From the NCBI GenBank assembly GCA_001772615.1, contig MEUZ01000003.1, positions 186,001 to 250,000 on the forward strand: a stretch of DNA of 64,000 nucleotides, read 5' to 3'. Every line of letters starts with the position of its first letter. Position 1 is the stretch's first letter. Shown here one piece after another: positions 9,601-16,859 of this stretch. Made by a program: the position numbers and the translations under genes. The notes under the pieces were generated by a model. That model was not told the origin of the DNA. It made no database searches and saw only the letters and a program-made list of their open reading frames with translations. This stretch comes from a candidate division WWE3 bacterium RIFCSPHIGHO2_01_FULL_40_23 (GTDB lineage: Bacteria; Patescibacteria; WWE3; UBA101185; 2-01-FULL-41-18).

Positions 9601-10045
9601 TTGTTTGATCTTCTGAAAGGCTTCCTTCAGGTACAACTTCTAAGGACCCTTCATTAGCCGCCGGTTCCGAATTAGCATCAGATTCAATTGACCCCACTGC
9701 CTGGGGAATTTCTTCAGGTTCAACTTCTTCACCAGTAACTTCCGTTTCACTCTGTGCATCACTTTCAGTAACCTCTGCATCAGAAGTTTCCTTCACTTGT
9801 TCCACACCTTCTTGAATAGAAGAATTTTCATCCTCTTTGACCTCTTCTTCACTACCGGAAGAAGTTTCACCGGATTCTTCTAAGTTTTCATCTTCAACTT
9901 TTGCTAAAGTTTCTTCGGTTTGAGAAGATTCTGGCACATCATCTGAAGCCAAAACGTAAGAAAGAGGATACAACGACTGAATTACCAGAAGTAACGAAAA
10001 TAAAAGCGAAGAAGGTTTTACCAGCCGCTTGACGAATTTGTTCAT
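6644..10045 (-). CDS. large acidic surface protein with Ig-like domains and C-terminal membrane anchor
   Basis: The 1133-residue protein begins with a signal peptide (about residues 1-33), then about 150 residues very rich in Glu, Ser and Thr (low complexity), a DENGDGKVEEV calcium-loop-like segment near residue 265, and several beta-rich modules. One contains the SPNGGE...GDTIDVSWEA pattern of Ig-like surface repeats, and others show D-AGN-type ends (TMDNAGNW, TDQAGNVE) typical of Big/cadherin-like modules. It closes with a Pro/Glu/Lys-rich stalk and a hydrophobic helix followed by YYKKNS, a stop-transfer anchor. I see no cysteine. It probably protrudes from the cell as an adhesin or S-layer-associated protein and may be an acceptor for the glycan-island enzymes. 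Confidence 0.85.
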   Translation of the reverse strand: MNKFVKRLVKPSSLLFSLLLVIQSLYPLSYVLASDDVPESSQTEETLAKVEDENLEESGETSSGSEEEVKEDENSSIQEGVEQVKETSDAEVTESDAQSETEVTGEEVEPEEIPQAVGSIESDANSEPAANEGSLEVVPEGSLSEDQTTLDSALQTENSVQNQPEALTDESTEPNSEEKLWESVDAKTEKTKDDVKEGVEYKYKDTKVSVKFTKLSNPGKLTIKEVNLSDAEVSELNAVSNTAYEITSDMENGSFEYNLTLPYPDENGDGKVEEVPVSDLEVLYSEDGETYTGVDEGVEAVKEEKVVEINGLDHFTLFVVVSPTVSAVSGSGIQWSNVVSVYVSDDVKASVALPTTNDISENLVATGFNLNIPSTAVIEGVKVNIERTVSVARDNTTRDEFVSLVVSGAEAGDNKAVTAAGSEYTNNIDATASYGSSTDLWGLALTPSILNSSDFGVAYSVKREAPAKDSQTVFVDYISVQVAYSSTPPTVSVVSPNGGEFYQAGDTIDVSWEASDPDVTAKQEILTVDLFYTTDGGSTTTSIISGLGNSGLYSFSAPAMNSDTVQVIVSVNDGTNTVSDISDSVFTINSPPFLTDVSIFSDNVNFLDVAKVSDTVTLLFMASEPLLSTPSVSIQGQSDVTVSDLGKNIWSATYVLKDTDQEGLVFFSINYSDLTETSGPEVTGTTDESFVLFDKTLPIDPFPFEISHSLSTWSSDNTVDVGWEGGDDVEGSGVFGFYTEWNTSPDTMTGPVSVEYTTDDLYEETSPSLPNGNSNYFHIATMDNAGNWTSTAHLGPFFIDSEVPSAPGVPTTTNPTNLTTQLWTFIPSTDLFSGISNYWYRVEGTETVEPTPLGNATTFTTNFNEGLYNVFVWAEDSTGFSPSFSTFSLATEIKIAAIFTSFDSLLLFTNGNLSPESSASLRVDQTEPNSLLNVYSPDPEAKANPTYTGSASDSAMNVVKVEYRINGGSWVQAIASDGSFDESNEDFTFTPTLSSGTYTFETRATDQAGNVETSFASDTLTISIPEPDNPPDRDSKDDNNDKHDPPKEEAPQVAGTTTVTPPEVIETPEEEKPEEPKEEVKEEEQKEETLGVQAAVEPVAEPPGLLFSLRWWLLLLLMLLLGVGGVIYYKKNS

Positions 10046-10144
10046 ATTACAAGGTTTTTAGACTATAAAAACCATAATAACCCACCACGCACCTTTGTCA
10101 AGCAAGTAAGTTTGACCGAAATTAATCAGGAAAGCGGGTATAAA

Positions 10145-10870
10145 TTAGATATATTTTGTAACTTTGGATTTTAATCTTAAATCGTTTATCAAAGTAGAAA
10201 TAAGCCCCTGCATCTTTTGTTCTCTCAACGCATTTTCGGCTTCTTTTCTTTTACCCTCATCATCAGCGGATTGAAGAGATCCTTCATACTGCGTTACAAA
10301 GGCATCAATTTCCTCTTTTGAGATTGTAACTTTTTCCAAAAGAAGCTTTTCCAAACCTATTTGAATAGAAACTCTCTCTTTTAAGGCCTCAAGAGTCATT
10401 CCTTGCTCAAGAAGAGCTTGATCAAGGCTTGTTCCATTTAAAGTCTTTTCTATCTCCGATAGCTTTAAGTTTATTTCACTCTCTGAAGCCTCCAGACCAT
10501 TTCGGGAAAGCTCTTCCTTTATGAGAAGAACGGTAATCAAATCTTCAAGCGTCTGATTGCCGTATCTTTCAGTTAGACTTTTATTAAGATCTCTTGTATA
10601 GATGTACTCCCCATTTACTTTTGCAGCGACAAAGTTGCTCTTATATCTGTTTAAGATAAATCCCAACCCCACAATTAAAATAGATAAAAAGGTAAATCTT
10701 AAAATCCAGGATGAAAAAATTCCCGTACCTCTCTTAGTGCTGTCCGTTGCAGACGCCTTTTCAGGCTTTGCTATATCCATAGAAGCTTTAGAATTAGGCA
10801 AAACTTCCGCTATTTTCCTTCTTGAGGAACTTCCAGTCTGTTTTTTTTCTTCTTTGCTTTGCGTTCTCAT
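10145..10870 (-). CDS. membrane-anchored SurA N-terminal-domain-like protein
   Basis: The protein (241 residues) has a basic cytoplasmic N-terminus, one membrane helix (about 50-67) and an outside helical domain starting AAKVNGEYIYTRDLNKSL. This opening, with LEDLITVLLIKEELSRNGLEAS and SLDQALLEQGMTLEALKERV, is characteristic of the SurA/PrsA chaperone N-terminal domain. No parvulin isomerase domain follows, so it would act as a holdase-type chaperone for exported proteins. It lies directly upstream of, and in line with, the giant surface protein gene, a plausible client. A strong Shine-Dalgarno (AAGGAGGT) upstream does not serve this ATG but a six-codon reading frame ending just before it. 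Confidence 0.75.
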   Translation of the reverse strand: MRTQSKEEKKQTGSSSRRKIAEVLPNSKASMDIAKPEKASATDSTKRGTGIFSSWILRFTFLSILIVGLGFILNRYKSNFVAAKVNGEYIYTRDLNKSLTERYGNQTLEDLITVLLIKEELSRNGLEASESEINLKLSEIEKTLNGTSLDQALLEQGMTLEALKERVSIQIGLEKLLLEKVTISKEEIDAFVTQYEGSLQSADDEGKRKEAENALREQKMQGLISTLINDLRLKSKVTKYI

Positions 10871-10877
10871 AATATTT

Positions 10878-10898
10878 ATTACCAGGCCATATTAAACA
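10878..10898 (-). other. six-codon upstream reading frame with strong Shine-Dalgarno
   Basis: On the minus strand AAGGAGGT is followed at optimal distance by an ATG at 10898 opening MFNMAW and then TAA-TAA. The second stop lies five bases before the ATG of the SurA-like gene at 10870. The arrangement would suit translational coupling, or a leader peptide. It could also be fortuitous. Confidence 0.35.
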
Positions 10899-10955
10899 TA
10901 AATTACCTCCTTGGCAAATTGTCCTATATTAAGTATTTATGATAAATTCAAATAC

Positions 10956-12161
10956 ATGGTTTACACACCGGAAAAAGAGATTATAGAAAAATACGCAGAT
11001 GTTTTTGTTAAATGCGCTTTAAACTCTGGAAAAGGAATTAAAAAAGGTGATGTTGTTTACCTTCAGGTAAGCGAATGCGCAAGACTCCTTTATGTGGCTT
11101 TAAGAAATTCAATCCTTAAGGCCGGCGGAACCACAATCACAAATTACATACCGGATGACACCGCACGGGAATACTACGAACTGGCATCTGAAGAACAACT
11201 TCGCTCATTTCCCAAAAAATATATGAGAGGCCTTGTTGATGAAATTGATCATTCAATCTTTATTATCAGTGAAACCAATAAGCACGAGCTTGAGGGCTTA
11301 GACCCCAAAAAAATCATGACAAGAAGTAAAGCCTTAAAGCCTTATAAGGAGTGGAGGGATGAAAAAGAAAATAAAGGTAAATTTTCATGGACTCTTGGTC
11401 TTTATGCTACCCCCGCAATGGCAAAGGAAGCAAAGCTCACACTCAAACAGTACTGGAACGAGATCATTAAAGCGTGCTTTCTTGATGAAAAGGACCCCAT
11501 CTTAAAATGGAAGGAAGTATTTTCGGAAGTAGAAAGATTAAGAAAAAAACTTAACAGCTTAAAAATTGAAAGACTTCACGTCAAAGGGGAGGGTGTTGAT
11601 TTAATTATAGGGCTTGGTGAAGGAAGAAACTGGCTTGGGGGAACGGGAAGAAATATTCCAAGTTTTGAAGTTTTCATCTCGCCAGACTGGAGGCTAACTT
11701 CAGGCACCATAGAATTTAACCAGCCGCTTTATAGATATGGAAGCTTGATAGAAGGAATAAAACTCAAATTTGAAAAAGGCTTAATTACAAAAGCAATAGC
11801 CACCAAAAACGAAAAACTTTTGGCGGAAATGATAGCCACGGATGATGGTTCAAACAAAATCGGGGAGTATTCTTTAACAGACAGCAGACTTTCAAGAATC
11901 ACTAAATTTATGGCGGAAACTCTCTTCGATGAAAACATTGGGGGCAAATACGGCAACACCCATATAGCAATAGGAAATGCATACCAGGATTCATATCCGG
12001 GGAACCCTTCAAAAGTGTCAAAGGAGAAGTGGAAAAAACTTGGGTATAACAAGTCTATTGTCCATACGGACATCATTACCACTACAAAAAGAACTGTAAC
12101 CGCAACCTTAGCTAATGGTGTGGAGAAGGTTATCTACAAAGACGGTCAGTTTACAATTTAA
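10956..12161 (+). CDS. M29-family (AmpS-like) metallo-aminopeptidase
   Basis: The protein is about 401 residues from the ATG at 10956; an upstream in-frame TTG at 10911 lacks any support. The metal ligands of clan M29 aminopeptidases are visible in order: Glu in PSFEVFISP, Glu in IGEYSLTDS, His in NTHIAIGNAY and the His/Asp pair in VHTDIITT. These enzymes remove N-terminal residues from peptides in the cytoplasm using two divalent metals. The gene follows a divergent intergenic region shared with the SurA-like gene and is followed closely by the L,D-transpeptidase, which has its own promoter. Confidence 0.88.
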   Translation: MVYTPEKEIIEKYADVFVKCALNSGKGIKKGDVVYLQVSECARLLYVALRNSILKAGGTTITNYIPDDTAREYYELASEEQLRSFPKKYMRGLVDEIDHSIFIISETNKHELEGLDPKKIMTRSKALKPYKEWRDEKENKGKFSWTLGLYATPAMAKEAKLTLKQYWNEIIKACFLDEKDPILKWKEVFSEVERLRKKLNSLKIERLHVKGEGVDLIIGLGEGRNWLGGTGRNIPSFEVFISPDWRLTSGTIEFNQPLYRYGSLIEGIKLKFEKGLITKAIATKNEKLLAEMIATDDGSNKIGEYSLTDSRLSRITKFMAETLFDENIGGKYGNTHIAIGNAYQDSYPGNPSKVSKEKWKKLGYNKSIVHTDIITTTKRTVTATLANGVEKVIYKDGQFTI

Positions 12162-12164
12162 AAC

Positions 12165-12193
12165 TTGGGACTTTGAAGTGGATTCTGTAGAAT
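12165..12193 (+). promoter_or_regulatory. sigma-70-type promoter of the L,D-transpeptidase gene
   Basis: TTGGGA (12165-12170), a 17-base spacer and TAGAAT (12188-12193) are followed by exactly six bases and the ATG at 12200. The predicted transcription start coincides with the start codon, so the mRNA should be leaderless. Confidence 0.65.
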
Positions 12194-12199
12194 AATCAT

Positions 12200-13492
12200 A
12201 TGAGGAAAATTCCTGCCCTACTCCTTGTTGCCATTCTCATCTCCCTTTCATTTTTCATAAAATCTGAATCAAGAATTAAACCAGGCGTTAAAATTGGAAG
12301 TTTAAATCTCTCATACCTAAAAAAGGATGAAGCCCTGGAAAAGCTTTCAGTGCTTGAAACAAAACCTTTATATTTCAATCTGGTTAATAGAAGCATATCC
12401 CAGAATTACAATGAAATAGGTGTTTCGTTTGATAAAGAAACCGTTAATCAATTTATAAGGCAGTGTTATCTAAAATATCTTTGTCTTCCAAAACTCTCAA
12501 GAACGCCTCCTGTCAGCTCCCTAATAAAAATTGATAACAGTAAACTTGAGACTTTCTTAAACGAACTTAATAAAGACTTTCAAAAAAATGAGTTAGCCCC
12601 CGCCATCTCATTTGATGACGCAACATTTTATGCGCAGGCTCCTGATTCCAAATTTCAAATTGATAAAGAAAATATTAAAAAAACTCTCACACCAGAAGCC
12701 ATCCAAAGCAAAGATCCCATCAGTATAAAAATAACGGAAATAAATCAGGGAAGTCTAAATCTTCAACATGAAGAAACGGATAAACTTATTGAAAAAATTA
12801 CTTCCACGCCTCTTTTGATAAAGTACGGAAGAAATCCTGTTTACATTTATAAGAATGATCTCTCAAAATTTGTTGACACAAGGGTTGAGGATGGAAAAAA
12901 GATTGGCTTTTTAAACGAGAGCGCAATAAATGATTACCTTAATCTTTTAATTCAAAAATACAAAACAGACTTAGAATTAAATGACGACCATGCGGCAAAG
13001 TCCATAATGTACGCTTTATTGTACAGAGCAGGGGAGGAAAAACTTAACGAAGCAGTTATCCTTCCGCTTATAGGAAGGCCCAAAACCGACGGGAAAGTTC
13101 ATGACAAATACCTTGAATTAAATAAAAGCCAACAAAGGATTTTCACATTTGAGAACGGCGAGCTGAAAGAAACTTATGTGGTAGGGACCGGTCTCACAGC
13201 CGAAACTCCTTCGGGAAACTTTAGAATCCTGAAAAAACTAAGGATGTCTTTTTCATACTGGGGGAATTGGTATTTACCTTACATGATGCCGGTGGGGCAG
13301 TTTCCAAACGGAAACTATTTCGGAATCCATGAGATACCTTACCACCAGGACGCCTACGGAAACATCTACTCAAGAGACGAAAACACTATGGGAAGCCCAG
13401 CAACTGGAGGGTGCATTCAGATGTACCGTGAAGATGTGAAAGAGCTATGGGATTGGGTTGACATTGGAACCCCGGTCATAATTACAGATTAA
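12200..13492 (+). CDS. L,D-transpeptidase (YkuD domain)
   Basis: The product has 430 residues. An N-terminal signal anchor (about 5-20) precedes a PG_binding_4/VanW-like region of about 250 residues with the GVKIGSLNLSYLKKDEALEKL opening typical of these enzymes. The C-terminal YkuD domain contains the conserved His in GIHEIP and the nucleophile Cys408 in TGGCIQM, a variant of SHGCIRM. Such enzymes form 3-3 cross-links in peptidoglycan or attach proteins to it, outside the membrane. With the D,D-carboxypeptidase at 19.5 kb it indicates a peptidoglycan wall. The start is fixed by the adjacent promoter; the stop is 46 bases before the prenyl synthase gene. Confidence 0.9.
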   Translation: MRKIPALLLVAILISLSFFIKSESRIKPGVKIGSLNLSYLKKDEALEKLSVLETKPLYFNLVNRSISQNYNEIGVSFDKETVNQFIRQCYLKYLCLPKLSRTPPVSSLIKIDNSKLETFLNELNKDFQKNELAPAISFDDATFYAQAPDSKFQIDKENIKKTLTPEAIQSKDPISIKITEINQGSLNLQHEETDKLIEKITSTPLLIKYGRNPVYIYKNDLSKFVDTRVEDGKKIGFLNESAINDYLNLLIQKYKTDLELNDDHAAKSIMYALLYRAGEEKLNEAVILPLIGRPKTDGKVHDKYLELNKSQQRIFTFENGELKETYVVGTGLTAETPSGNFRILKKLRMSFSYWGNWYLPYMMPVGQFPNGNYFGIHEIPYHQDAYGNIYSRDENTMGSPATGGCIQMYREDVKELWDWVDIGTPVIITD

Positions 13493-13538
13493 CATTTTGA
13501 TAAAAAGGGTAACCTAGGGTATCATTTGCGAGACTTAT

Positions 13539-14636
13539 ATGCATAAAAACTTAGCCTCCTATTTAACTCAAACCAAAAAAGCACTCATGCGTGAACTAGA
13601 CTCCTATTTTAAGGAAAAGATTAAGGAGTTTAGGCGAGAGCTAAAAGAAAGTTCATTTATAGAGCTTGTTGAGGAGCTAAGAAACATGTCGGTCAATGAA
13701 GGCAAAATGATAAGACCAACACTTGCTTTGTGCACTTACCAGATGATAACTGGTAAAAAACTTACCAAAGATATAATTAGAGCAGCATTGTCACTTGAGC
13801 TTAATCATAAATTCCTTCTTATCCATGATGACATAGCAGATAACGATAAAATACGATACGGGAAACGAAATATCATAGGCCTATATGAAGAAAGGTTCGC
13901 TAAATCCCACCCATCAAGAATAGAACTTGCTGAAAGATACGCTCTCTCGGTTTCAATGGTAGCAGGAGATGTAAATCACACTTTTGTCTATGATATTCTT
14001 CTTAAATCAAAAATTAACGAAAAACTTAAAATTAAGCTAGCGAACACCCTTGGAAAAATAATGAGCGCTACTGCCAGGGGGTGGAAGGAAGAGTATGAAT
14101 TTACGAACAAGGAAATTCAGAACGTGTCAGAAGAAGATGTTATTAATAACCTTAAATACATAACCTCAAATTACACAACAGAAGGGCCTATTCTATACGG
14201 ATATGAAATGTCCGAAAGCAAAAATTTAAAACTACTTAAACTTATAAATCAATACTCAATCCCCCTTGGGATAGCCTATCAAATAAAAGATGATCTCTTA
14301 AGTCTATTTGGAGAACAGGAAAAGATGGGCCAGGAAATAAAGTCTGACATTAAAGAAGGCAAAAAAACAATTCATTTGTTATACGCATACTCTAAAGCTT
14401 CAAAAGAAGAAAAAGAACTAATCTCAAAAAATCTAGGAAATAAAAACGTGACTAAAGACGAAATAGATAAGATTAAAAAAATCGTAATTAAAACCGGTGC
14501 TAAAGATTATAGTGAAAAGGTGGCCAAAGATTTTATAACTAATTCCCTCAAAAGCCTTAAAAAAATCTCTCTTGATAATAAATACAAAAAGGTGCTCCTG
14601 GAACTTGCTTACTTTTCAATTGAGAGAGAAAAATAA
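13539..14636 (+). CDS. polyprenyl diphosphate synthase
   Basis: The product (365 residues) is an all-helical isoprenyl synthase. The first aspartate-rich motif DDIAD is in LIHDDIADNDKIRYGK, with MIRPTLAL upstream. The second region reads KDDLLSLFG, lacking the last aspartate of the usual DDxxD, and is followed by SDIKEGKKT, the conserved lysine/threonine segment. The enzyme condenses isopentenyl diphosphate units, probably to the farnesyl/geranylgeranyl or longer chain used as lipid carrier for glycan and wall synthesis. TTGATA-17-TATCAT ends 13 bases before the ATG, giving a leader of only about six bases. Convergent with the receiver gene. Confidence 0.88.
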   Translation: MHKNLASYLTQTKKALMRELDSYFKEKIKEFRRELKESSFIELVEELRNMSVNEGKMIRPTLALCTYQMITGKKLTKDIIRAALSLELNHKFLLIHDDIADNDKIRYGKRNIIGLYEERFAKSHPSRIELAERYALSVSMVAGDVNHTFVYDILLKSKINEKLKIKLANTLGKIMSATARGWKEEYEFTNKEIQNVSEEDVINNLKYITSNYTTEGPILYGYEMSESKNLKLLKLINQYSIPLGIAYQIKDDLLSLFGEQEKMGQEIKSDIKEGKKTIHLLYAYSKASKEEKELISKNLGNKNVTKDEIDKIKKIVIKTGAKDYSEKVAKDFITNSLKSLKKISLDNKYKKVLLELAYFSIEREK

Positions 14637-14637
14637 C

Positions 14638-15024
14638 TTAATGAGTATCTTTTTTAAAGAATGCGTCAACTTCAGTCACAATCTGATTGGGAAGATATTT
14701 AGCTTTAAGAAGGTAGCCATCGGCGCCGATCTTAAATGCTTCTTTGATAATTGATTCCTGGCCAAGATTTGTAAGAAGATAAATCGGAATATTCTTTAAT
14801 TTCTCATCTTCATCCTTTCTGATTTCCTTTAATACATCAATCCCGGTCATCTTGGGAAGCATAATATCAAGAAGAATAAGGTCAAATTTTTGCTTTTTAA
14901 CTATGTCAAGACCTTCAATACCATCTTGCACCCCAACTACCTCATAGCCCGCACCCTCAAGAACCTTCTGGTACAGCTCTCTGATAAAAATCTCGTCCTC
15001 AATAATAAGAATCTTCTTTTTCAT
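14638..15024 (-). CDS. single-domain response regulator (CheY-like receiver)
   Basis: The protein (128 residues) is one receiver domain: acidic pocket Glu9-Asp10, phospho-acceptor Asp53 in LILLDIMLP, Thr85 in LLTN and Lys107 in YLLKAK. There is no DNA-binding output domain, so it must act by protein contact or pass phosphate on. It is the last gene of a tight operon (gltX, small membrane protein, histidine kinase, receiver), 14 bases after the kinase stop; the kinase is its obvious partner. Confidence 0.9.
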   Translation of the reverse strand: MKKKILIIEDEIFIRELYQKVLEGAGYEVVGVQDGIEGLDIVKKQKFDLILLDIMLPKMTGIDVLKEIRKDEDEKLKNIPIYLLTNLGQESIIKEAFKIGADGYLLKAKYLPNQIVTEVDAFFKKDTH

Positions 15025-15038
15025 AAGTTTATTCTACT

Positions 15039-16568
15039 CTATGCCTTTGGCACAGTAAAACTAAAGGTACTTCCCTTATCAAGCTCGCTTGCAACGGAGA
15101 TCTCGCCTCCATGTAATTTTACTATTTCCTTTGAGATATACAATCCCAAACCGGTTCCTTTTGATCCCTGCTCCAAAACTCCCGAAACCCGGTAAAACTT
15201 TGTAAACAAATGGGGGAGTGACTCTTTAGGAATCCCCTGACCAGTATCTTTTACATGAGTAATAATAAACCTGTCAGATGGTTCAAGGAATACATGGACC
15301 GAACCGCCCGAAGGCGTGTACCTTATAGCGTTATCAAGAAGATTTGAAAGAACCTCCCCTATCATTATCGGATCAACATTTACTTTTGTTGAAGTGCTTA
15401 TCGGAGTATATGTAAGCTTAACTCTTCTTTCTTTGGCTAAGGACCCGAAACTTTGAATTATTTGCGATACAAGCGGACTCCACTCCACTATCTCCCTATT
15501 CAGCTGTACATTTCCTCTTTCTATTCGGGATACATTAAGAAGGTTTTCAACAAGACTAAAAAGCTGGTTGGAAGAAAGATAGCATCTCTCAAGGTAAACA
15601 AGCTCCTCTTCCGAAAGCATCTTTTTAGCTTCATTTGCTTCAAGTAGCAATGTTAAGTAACCGCGCAATGAGGTAAGGGGAGTCCTTAGCTCATGAGCCG
15701 CAATTGAAACAAAATCAAGCTTCATAACCTCAAGCTCCTTTTGAGTAGTTACATCATGTATGGTAACAATGCACCCGACGTTTGAAGGCCCACCTTCAGC
15801 TATTGCACTGCTAACAAGACTGACATGATATTCCTTGTTATGTTTTCCTTTCAGAGTAAGGTTTTCCGCTTTGTAAACCGTTTTATCTTCTATAACTTTT
15901 AATGAGGGGTAATAAATATCGGAGGTCAAAGCTTCTTTGTCAGCGTTTAAAAATTTCACATAGTCGTCTACATTATTTCCTAACACCTCGGACTCAAGAA
16001 AACCAGTCAAATCCTCCATTGACTTGTTAAACGCAATAATCTTACTTTGTCGATCCAAAGCAAAAATGCCATCAAAAACATTGTAAAGTACAAGTTTTAG
16101 CTTATTTCTCTCTGTTTCTAGCTCAATTGATCCCTCGCTTATTCTCTTTGAAAGCTCTTCCTTAGCCTCTTCAAGCTCTTTTGTTCTTTCTTTAATCTTT
16201 CTCTCAAGCTCCCCCTTTTGTAAAAGCGTATATTTCTCCTCTTCTAAAACACCCTCCGGAAGAACTGCCAATAGATCAAGGTAACCTTTGGTCACACCAA
16301 AACGCGACATCACTCCCTTCACGGACTTTTCAAGATCTCTTCCTGCGACCTTTGGACCAAAAACCTCTTTGCTCTTATTAAAAAGAGCAAGAAGATAAGC
16401 GTACTTACCTTCATCCGAAAGGCTTTTAACATCTTCAACCTTCTGGCTGTTAACGGATATGGTCTCTAAAATCTTACTGCCAAGTTTTAAAGAGCATACT
16501 TTAACGTAATCATCCAGAACCAGGTTAACTAGGGTAGGAATTGTATCAACCACAACTGAAGGCTTCAT
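15039..16568 (-). CDS. soluble PAS-domain sensor histidine kinase
   Basis: The protein (509 residues) has an unassigned helical N-terminal region (1-110), a coiled coil (about 115-150), a PAS domain (about 155-275, LVLYNVFDGIFALDRQSK), a HisKA domain with phospho-acceptor His292 in AAHELRTPL, and a HATPase domain with N box (LLDNAIRYT), DTGQGIP and GTGLGLYI. I see no membrane helix in it. Its ATG overlaps the stop of a three-helix membrane protein (ATGA-type overlap, four bases), which may anchor it or supply the signal. It presumably phosphorylates the single-domain receiver just downstream. Confidence 0.9.
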   Translation of the reverse strand: MKPSVVVDTIPTLVNLVLDDYVKVCSLKLGSKILETISVNSQKVEDVKSLSDEGKYAYLLALFNKSKEVFGPKVAGRDLEKSVKGVMSRFGVTKGYLDLLAVLPEGVLEEEKYTLLQKGELERKIKERTKELEEAKEELSKRISEGSIELETERNKLKLVLYNVFDGIFALDRQSKIIAFNKSMEDLTGFLESEVLGNNVDDYVKFLNADKEALTSDIYYPSLKVIEDKTVYKAENLTLKGKHNKEYHVSLVSSAIAEGGPSNVGCIVTIHDVTTQKELEVMKLDFVSIAAHELRTPLTSLRGYLTLLLEANEAKKMLSEEELVYLERCYLSSNQLFSLVENLLNVSRIERGNVQLNREIVEWSPLVSQIIQSFGSLAKERRVKLTYTPISTSTKVNVDPIMIGEVLSNLLDNAIRYTPSGGSVHVFLEPSDRFIITHVKDTGQGIPKESLPHLFTKFYRVSGVLEQGSKGTGLGLYISKEIVKLHGGEISVASELDKGSTFSFTVPKA

Positions 16569-16858
16569 TTTGACAACTCCAAAACATTTTTAGCCCCAAA
16601 GGCAAACATTACAAATCCAGCTATCGCAAAAAAATGAAAGATATCAAAAGATAAAGACTCAAAAAGTTTTAGTTTCAGAGTTAAAAGATTGTACAAAAAA
16701 GCCAAAACATATAAAAGGAGGCCAAATGAAATAAACCTGACGCCAAAAGCAATTTTTCCCCCAAGCCTCACAGATGAGAAAGCTAGCATTAAAAACGAGG
16801 TGAGGCCTACTGCAACCGCTATGAATTCATATGAAAAAAGGGCAGGAATATAATCCAT
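16565..16858 (-). CDS. small membrane protein linked to histidine kinase
   Basis: The 97-residue product has three predicted membrane helices (about 8-28, 35-57, 70-90) and no recognisable family. The ATG follows the gltX stop by one base and its own stop overlaps the kinase ATG by four bases, so all three are translationally coupled. The position suggests a membrane partner of the kinase, which itself lacks helices; this is inference from gene order. Confidence 0.7.
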   Translation of the reverse strand: MDYIPALFSYEFIAVAVGLTSFLMLAFSSVRLGGKIAFGVRFISFGLLLYVLAFLYNLLTLKLKLFESLSFDIFHFFAIAGFVMFAFGAKNVLELSK

Positions 16859-16859
16859 A

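Noticed and set aside
9104..9657. Several plus-strand frames opposite the surface protein
   Set aside because: They mirror the low-complexity acidic region and have no supporting signals.
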